Origin: CAYXUW01 sp964468375
GTDB lineage: Bacteria; Planctomycetota; Phycisphaerae; Sedimentisphaerales; Anaerobacaceae
Reading direction: 5' to 3'
NCBI GenBank assembly: GCA_964468375.1
Contig: CAYXUW010000034.1
Coordinates: 1-19,634 of the forward strand
Length of the DNA: 19,634 bases
The position numbers and the translations under genes were made by a program. Shown piece after piece: positions 15,086 through 19,634 of this stretch (the stretch's first letter is position 1; each line of letters starts with the position of its first letter). Below the pieces are notes generated by a model. The model made no database searches. It had not been told where the DNA came from and saw nothing but the letters and a program-made list of their open reading frames with translations.

Positions 15086-16396
15086 ATGGAAGTAAAGCCC
15101 TTCAAAGCACTTAGGTTCGACGCTGAAATCGTCGGCAACGTGGGCAACTGTATTGCCCCCCCTTACGACGTTATAAATACCTCTCTGCAGCAAAAGCTGT
15201 ACGAAAAAAGCGGATACAACATAGTGCGCATAACCAAAGGACAAACACCCCCTTCCGACGATGCTGACAACAATCGATATACAATGGCCGCCGGATATCT
15301 TAAGGACTGGATGGAAAAAGGCGCCTTGAAACAGGACCCGGCCGAAACTATTTACGCCTGCGTGCAGGATTTCGACCTCGCCGACAAGCAGCTTCAACGA
15401 CTCGGTTTCATTGCGCTGGCCAAACTCGAAGAGTTCGGCCCGCCGGGTCACATCAGGCCTCACGAAAAAACCATGGATAAACCAAGAATCGACCGGCTAA
15501 ATCTAAGAAGAGAAACCGCTGCTGATTTCGGCCTAGTCTTTATGATTTATGAAGACAAGGAAAAAATCGCCGATAAAATTATCGAAAAAGCAACCGGCCA
15601 AAAACCGCTCATAGATTTTCACGATGAACAAGGCGTCAGGCACCGGCTGTTTCCGATAACCGAAAAAGAAGACATCAACGCTATCACCGAAATGATGTCA
15701 AATAAAAACTGTATCATAGCTGATGGCCATCATCGCTACGAAACGGCCCTGATTTACTCGAAAGAAACCGCCAATCCAGCAGCCGAATACCAAATGGTCG
15801 CCCTCGCTAACACCTACCACGAAGGACTGGTCATTCTGGCCACCCACCGGCTCGTCGGCAATCTCGAAAACTTCCGGCTCGAAAAACTGCTCGACGGACT
15901 CAAAGAAAACTTTGAAATCACTAAGCATCCCTTTAAATCGGACGATACGAAAGACCAGGCAAAGCAAAAAATGCTCGCTCAGATGAAAACCGAACATGAC
16001 AAAGGCGCGTTTGGGATTTACGGCGGCAAAAATGCGTTTTATGTCGCCATCCTGAAAGAAAAGCGAGTAATGAACGCCGTCAATCCCGATGCAAGCGCCG
16101 CCTGGAACCAGCTCGACGTTTCCATCCTGCATAAACTGATACTCGAAAAACTGCTGGGTATCGGCGACGAACAGCTTGCAAGCGGCAGCAATGTCGAGTA
16201 TATAAAAGATACGAATAACGCGATTGACGAATCAATCACTATGGTTGACAAGGGGCAAAAGCAGGCAGCTTTCTTCCTGAACCCGGTAAAAATGGAACAG
16301 CTTAAAACGGTTACCGATGCCGGCGAGAAAATGCCTCAGAAATCAACCTACTTTTTTCCGAAAATGTATTCGGGCATGGTTATTAACAAACTGTAA
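15086..16396 (+). CDS. DUF1015 family protein
   Basis: A 436-residue soluble protein of the DUF1015 (COG4198) family, whose biochemical function is not established. Hallmarks: VKPFKALRF at the start, APPYDVI (24-30), HIRPHEKTM (122-130), and IADGHHRYETAL (211-222), the last reminiscent of a nucleotide-kinase- or ParB-like active site with conserved His and Arg. Family genes are often found beside serine biosynthesis genes (serA, serC), and here the next gene is a PLP aminotransferase just 21 bases away, so they share a transcript. I chose the ATG at 15086 giving MEVKPFKALRF; the upstream frame starts inside the promoter. A link to serine metabolism is inferred from this neighbourhood. Confidence 0.92.
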   Translation: MEVKPFKALRFDAEIVGNVGNCIAPPYDVINTSLQQKLYEKSGYNIVRITKGQTPPSDDADNNRYTMAAGYLKDWMEKGALKQDPAETIYACVQDFDLADKQLQRLGFIALAKLEEFGPPGHIRPHEKTMDKPRIDRLNLRRETAADFGLVFMIYEDKEKIADKIIEKATGQKPLIDFHDEQGVRHRLFPITEKEDINAITEMMSNKNCIIADGHHRYETALIYSKETANPAAEYQMVALANTYHEGLVILATHRLVGNLENFRLEKLLDGLKENFEITKHPFKSDDTKDQAKQKMLAQMKTEHDKGAFGIYGGKNAFYVAILKEKRVMNAVNPDASAAWNQLDVSILHKLILEKLLGIGDEQLASGSNVEYIKDTNNAIDESITMVDKGQKQAAFFLNPVKMEQLKTVTDAGEKMPQKSTYFFPKMYSGMVINKL

Positions 16397-16417
16397 CTGC
16401 TTTATGGGAGATTGTGT

Positions 16418-17506
16418 ATGGTAGACTGGAAGAGCCCGCCGAGATTATTTATTCCCGGCCCGGTAAAGGTAAACGAAGACGTCCTGCAACAGCTCGCACG
16501 CCCCACGCTGGGACATCGCGGCAAAGAATACGCTCAACTGCATTCGGAAACGGTTGGTATGCTCAAAAAAGTCCTCTTCACCAACCAGAATGTTTTCCTG
16601 TCCACATCATCAGCTTCAGGTATCTGGGAGGCATCCATCCGAAACTGCGTGGGCTTCGATGAAACCGTTCTGTGTACCTGCTGCGGTGCATTCAGCGACA
16701 AATGGGCCGGCGTAGCCAAAAGCTGCGGCAGAAACGTAGATGAACTGAAAGTAGACAGGCGCAAACCGATATTAACCGAAATGCTCGATGAAAAACTCGC
16801 AACGGGAAAATACGCCGCCGTAACGCTCGTGTACAACGAGACAAGCACCGGGCTGACGAATCCGCTCTACGAAGTAAGCAAAATGATGAAGGAAAAGTAT
16901 CCCGACGTCCTCGTTTTTGTCGATGCAGTCAGCGCAATGGTGGGGCTTCCCCTTCACTTCGACGAGCTCGGCTGGGACGTAGCTTTCGCATCCGTCCAGA
17001 AAGCCTTTGCAATTCCCCCGGGACTGGCCGTGGCCGTAGTCAGTAATCGTGCACTGGAAAAAAGCAAAAACGTCCCTAATCGAGGATATTATTTCGACTT
17101 CCAGAATTTCGCAAAATCGGCAGAGAAAAACCAGACTCCCACCACGCCGAATATCCCCCATATTATGGCCATGAACTACCAGTGCGAAAAATTGCTGGCT
17201 GAGGGTATGGAAAAAGTATGGCAGCGCCACAAAGAAATGGGTGAATTCGTCAGAAGCTGGGCAAAGGAGAATTTCGGCCTCTTCTGCGAGGAAAAATACG
17301 CATCGAACACCCTCACAACAGTCAAAAATACCAAAGGCATCGACGTGGCGAAAACAATCAGCGCAATCCAGCAAAAGCATAACACCATTTTCGGAAACGG
17401 CTATGGAAAACTAAAAGAACAAACCTTCAGAATCGCTCATATGGGCGATATCACCCTCGACGACCTAAAGGAACTGCTCGGCTGGATTGACGAAGAAATC
17501 AGCTGA
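16418..17506 (+). CDS. Class V PLP-dependent aminotransferase (alanine/serine-glyoxylate type)
   Basis: A 362-residue cytoplasmic transaminase. The start PPRLFIPGPVKVNEDVL and HRGKEY (33-38) are typical of alanine-glyoxylate/serine-pyruvate aminotransferases. PLP contacts: STSSASGIWEASI (62-74), NETSTGLTNPL (140-150), Asp169 in VDAVSAMVGLPL, and the Schiff-base lysine Lys195 in ASVQKAFAIPPG. Related enzymes in Thermotoga and methanogens work as serine-glyoxylate, alanine-glyoxylate or phosphoserine aminotransferases; the exact substrate cannot be read here. Paired with a DUF1015 gene, a place in serine/glycine synthesis is plausible. The ATG at 16418 lies 7 bases after GGGAG; an in-frame TTG at 16412 is less likely. 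Confidence 0.92.
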   Translation: MVDWKSPPRLFIPGPVKVNEDVLQQLARPTLGHRGKEYAQLHSETVGMLKKVLFTNQNVFLSTSSASGIWEASIRNCVGFDETVLCTCCGAFSDKWAGVAKSCGRNVDELKVDRRKPILTEMLDEKLATGKYAAVTLVYNETSTGLTNPLYEVSKMMKEKYPDVLVFVDAVSAMVGLPLHFDELGWDVAFASVQKAFAIPPGLAVAVVSNRALEKSKNVPNRGYYFDFQNFAKSAEKNQTPTTPNIPHIMAMNYQCEKLLAEGMEKVWQRHKEMGEFVRSWAKENFGLFCEEKYASNTLTTVKNTKGIDVAKTISAIQQKHNTIFGNGYGKLKEQTFRIAHMGDITLDDLKELLGWIDEEIS

Positions 17507-17649
17507 CATTATAACTGATTTATTCGCAGGCAGTTAAATGAAAAAACGGCGGCGCGAACCTACCCGGCAATAAAATCGTATAAATATTGTTCGTATTCGG
17601 TGTTTAGAGACAATCTTTATGAATAATGCAAAAAAATTGGGAGACTGAA

Positions 17650-19143
17650 ATGCAGACTACTAATCTCAAACAAAACAAATTTTCATCACTCCATTATGTA
17701 ATTCCAGCTTTTCTAATACTTTCACTCTTCCTTACGCCACTCCCAGCCGTCGCCCAAGATACCGAAAGTATCAATACACTGCGTCAGATGGGTAAGGCCT
17801 TTGCCGCAATCTCAGAAAAGGCCTCGCCAGCCGTAGTGGGAATAAAAACCAGCCAGACCGTAACACAGCAATACCCAACAATGCCCGACTGGCCATTCGA
17901 AGACCCCTTCGGCGACGATTTGTTTGAACGTTTCTTCGGCCGACCCTATCCGCGTCAGCGCCAGCCCGAACGCAAATTCCAAAGAGCGGCGCAGGGCACG
18001 GGATTTCTTATCTCTCCCGACGGCTATATCCTTACTGCCAACCATCTCGTCGATGAAGCAGAAACGGTCTCCGTCAAGCTGGAAGATAAACCGGAGGTCG
18101 AGGCCAAAGTTATAGGAACAGACCCTGATTCCGATTTGGCCGTCATAAAAATTGACGGCGAGGATCTGCCCTTTCTTGAACTGGCCGACTCTGACGCCCT
18201 CGAGGTCGGCGAATGGGTCATCGCTATCGGAAATCCGTTCGGTCTGGCTCATACGGTAACAGCCGGCATCGTAAGCGCAAAAAGCAGAAGCGGCTTCCGC
18301 CTCGCAGAGTATGAAGACTATATTCAGACCGACGCCGCCATAAACCCCGGTAATTCCGGAGGACCGCTGCTCAACCTCAATGGAAAGGTGGTCGGAATCA
18401 ATACCGCCATCATAAGTCCGGGCGGACAAAGATATTGGGCGGGAAACGTAGGCATCGGGTTTGCAATACCTATCAATATGGCCAAACCAATTTACGAACA
18501 GCTCATCGAAACCGGAAAGGTTGTCCGCGGCTTCCTCGGCGTAAGCATCCAAGATATGACCGCCGAAAAAGCTCCTTTCTTCGGGCTCGATGAAAATACC
18601 AAGGGCGTGCTTGTCCCTGAGGTCACCGATGACTCCGCCGCCGAAAAAGCTGGTCTAAAGCCCGGCGACGTTATTATTGAGTTTAACGGCCATCCCGTTG
18701 ACGCCGCAAGAGACCTGCAAAACCGCGTCGCAGCGCTGAAGCCCGATACCAAGGTTGAAATTGTCGTGATGCGCAACGGAGAAAGAAAAACACTCACCGC
18801 CATACTCAGCGAACGCCCGTCAAAAAAACTGGCCGCCGCCGGCGAGTCGGAAACATCCGAGAAACTGGGCTTTGCCGTCCAGAATCTTACCGACGATTTG
18901 GCCGAGCGTTACGATTACAAAGGCCTGAAAGGAGTTATAGTCACAAATGTCGAGCCCGGTTCAATCGCCGAATTTGCCGGCATTACCCGCGGCACGTTAA
19001 TTATGGAAGTCAACCGAACTCCAGTGGAAAACGTAAAAGAGTTTAACGAGGCAATAAAAAATGCCAAAGATGATTCCGTTCTGCTTCGAATAAAACAGGG
19101 ACGCGCCATAATATTCGTCGTCCTGAAATTACCCAAAGAGTAA
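17650..19143 (+). CDS. htrA: HtrA/Deg family periplasmic serine protease with two PDZ domains
   Basis: A 497-residue exported protease/chaperone acting on misfolded envelope proteins. A signal peptide covers about 1-35 (hydrophobic core VIPAFLILSLFL, cleavage after PAVA). The trypsin-like domain has His132 (TANHLVDEA), Asp162 (DSDLAVIKI) and Ser236 (NPGNSGGPL), with a Phe/Arg-rich LA-type loop at about 80-110. PDZ1 lies about 280-375 (RGFLGVSIQ ... SAAEKAGLKPGDVIIEFNG) and PDZ2 about 398-492 (GFAVQNL ... SIAEFAGITRGTLIMEVN). I use the ATG at 17650 because GGGAG lies 7 bases upstream; the in-frame ATG at 17626 has no ribosome site. The gene is probably monocistronic: the terminator follows its stop. 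Two PDZ domains and the loop make it DegP/DegQ-like. Confidence 0.95.
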   Translation: MQTTNLKQNKFSSLHYVIPAFLILSLFLTPLPAVAQDTESINTLRQMGKAFAAISEKASPAVVGIKTSQTVTQQYPTMPDWPFEDPFGDDLFERFFGRPYPRQRQPERKFQRAAQGTGFLISPDGYILTANHLVDEAETVSVKLEDKPEVEAKVIGTDPDSDLAVIKIDGEDLPFLELADSDALEVGEWVIAIGNPFGLAHTVTAGIVSAKSRSGFRLAEYEDYIQTDAAINPGNSGGPLLNLNGKVVGINTAIISPGGQRYWAGNVGIGFAIPINMAKPIYEQLIETGKVVRGFLGVSIQDMTAEKAPFFGLDENTKGVLVPEVTDDSAAEKAGLKPGDVIIEFNGHPVDAARDLQNRVAALKPDTKVEIVVMRNGERKTLTAILSERPSKKLAAAGESETSEKLGFAVQNLTDDLAERYDYKGLKGVIVTNVEPGSIAEFAGITRGTLIMEVNRTPVENVKEFNEAIKNAKDDSVLLRIKQGRAIIFVVLKLPKE

Positions 19144-19175
19144 ATTACAGTTAACTTCCTCCTTAAAAACCCGTC

Positions 19176-19201
19176 GGCCCCGCTTCAAAGCGGGGCCTTT
19201 T
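19176..19201 (+). terminator. Intrinsic terminator after htrA
   Basis: GGCCCCGCT (19176-19184) pairs with AGCGGGGCC (19189-19197), a perfect 9-bp GC-rich stem around a TCAA loop, followed by TTTT. It lies 33 bases after the htrA stop. Confidence 0.9.
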
Positions 19202-19255
19202 ACTTCAACGAAAATATATTGTCACGACTCAAATACGACGTTAAACTCGACAGTT

Positions 19256-19634
19256 ATGCTTGGGAAAATATTATCTTTTTACACGAAGTATTTCGCCGCT
19301 TGGGTCATCCTGTGTGGAATTGCAGCTTTTTTCTTCCCCGAACCCTTCGTCGCCCTCAAGGACTACAACAAGCATTTCTTCGCTTTGACAATGTTCGGCA
19401 TCGGGGCGGTGCTGCAAATGGAGGATTTCAGAAGAATCGCAAAAAAACCGCTCGTCGTCCTCATTGGCTCAGCGGCTCAGTTTACAATTATGCCTCTCGG
19501 TGCCTTTGTCCTCGCCAAAATTTTCGCCTTCCCGCCTGAAATTGCAGTCGGCTTGATACTGACCGGCTCGGCCCCCGGCGCAATGGCAAGCAACGTTATG
19601 AGCTACATCGCCAAAGCCGACACCGCATACTCGG
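19256..19634 (+). CDS. Bile acid:sodium symporter (BASS) family transporter, 5' part
   Basis: 126 residues are visible before the window ends, so the gene is cut at the 3' side. They hold about four hydrophobic segments (about 12-28, 41-53, 65-90 and 94-106) and the family signature LTGSAPGAMASNVMSYIAKAD (102-122), preceded by FALTMFGIGAVLQMEDFRRI, typical of bacterial BASS (COG0385) proteins of the YocS/ASBT-like type. These are Na+-coupled carriers for organic anions such as pantoate, 2-keto acids or bile acids; the substrate is unknown here. The ATG at 19256 is the first in frame with the conserved start, with no strong ribosome site. It follows the htrA terminator and so needs its own promoter. 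Confidence 0.88.
   Translation, partial: MLGKILSFYTKYFAAWVILCGIAAFFFPEPFVALKDYNKHFFALTMFGIGAVLQMEDFRRIAKKPLVVLIGSAAQFTIMPLGAFVLAKIFAFPPEIAVGLILTGSAPGAMASNVMSYIAKADTAYS

Noticed and set aside
15071..15463. Minus-strand frames opposite the DUF1015 and aminotransferase genes (also 15698-16132 and 16772-17380)
   Set aside because: Shadows of strongly supported plus-strand genes; frequent in GC-balanced codon use here.
17812..18552. 246-codon minus-strand frame opposite htrA
   Set aside because: Antisense to the catalytic domain of HtrA with intact triad; no domain in the minus-strand translation.
19219..19247. TTGTCA-N17-TAAACT before the BASS transporter
   Set aside because: It would start transcription almost at the ATG (leaderless) and both hexamers are imperfect; not enough to call.

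Overview
The window looks like chromosomal DNA of an anaerobic bacterium with about 45-50% GC. The best guess is a planctomycete of the Phycisphaerae/Sedimentisphaerales kind. This is an inference from the gene mix (ClpC, NfnAB-type ferredoxin:NADP oxidoreductase, a DUF2617-like protein, DUF1015 beside a class V aminotransferase, HtrA, several lineage-restricted membrane and coiled-coil proteins); no 16S rRNA or other decisive marker is present. There is no prophage, transposon, CRISPR array, tRNA or rRNA.

Layout. 1-1354 (minus) is the N-terminal two-thirds of clpC, cut by the window edge and driven by an exact-consensus sigma70 promoter. 1762-4970 (plus) is a three-gene signalling cluster: a membrane histidine kinase, a small Rcp1-like response regulator, and a soluble protein with an N-terminal receiver fused to a histidine kinase; none has a DNA-binding output domain. 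5064-5336 (minus, small coiled-coil protein) and 5812-6804 (plus, two-TM helical-repeat protein) diverge from a 475-bp spacer containing a possible folded RNA. 6817-7362 (minus) is a DUF2617-like protein. 7575-8489 (minus) is a CPBP (CAAX-like) intramembrane protease. 8611-9276 (plus) is an EndoIII-superfamily DNA glycosylase of the MagIII/COG2231 type, followed by a multi-pass membrane protein at 9399-10343.

10461-12823 (plus) is the nfnA-nfnB pair, encoding the electron-bifurcating NADH-dependent ferredoxin:NADP+ oxidoreductase, an anaerobe hallmark. 12846-13325 (minus) is a compact TrmO-type tRNA methyltransferase. 13500-14342 and 14418-14819 (minus) are a TauE/SafE anion exporter and, upstream of it, an Rrf2 regulator with a strong promoter and a palindrome that looks like its own operator. 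15086-17506 (plus) is a DUF1015 protein and a PLP-dependent aminotransferase in one operon behind a near-consensus promoter, perhaps linked to serine/glyoxylate metabolism. 17650-19143 (plus) is a periplasmic HtrA/Deg protease ended by a clear intrinsic terminator. 19256-19634 is the start of a bile acid:sodium symporter family (BASS) transporter that runs off the window.

The genes form several small independent transcription units rather than one pathway. Protein quality control recurs (ClpC, HtrA, CPBP protease). The parts most worth following up are the signalling cluster with its leader, the Rrf2-TauE unit with its palindrome, the glycosylase with altered catalytic and Fe-S positions, and the DUF1015-aminotransferase pair.
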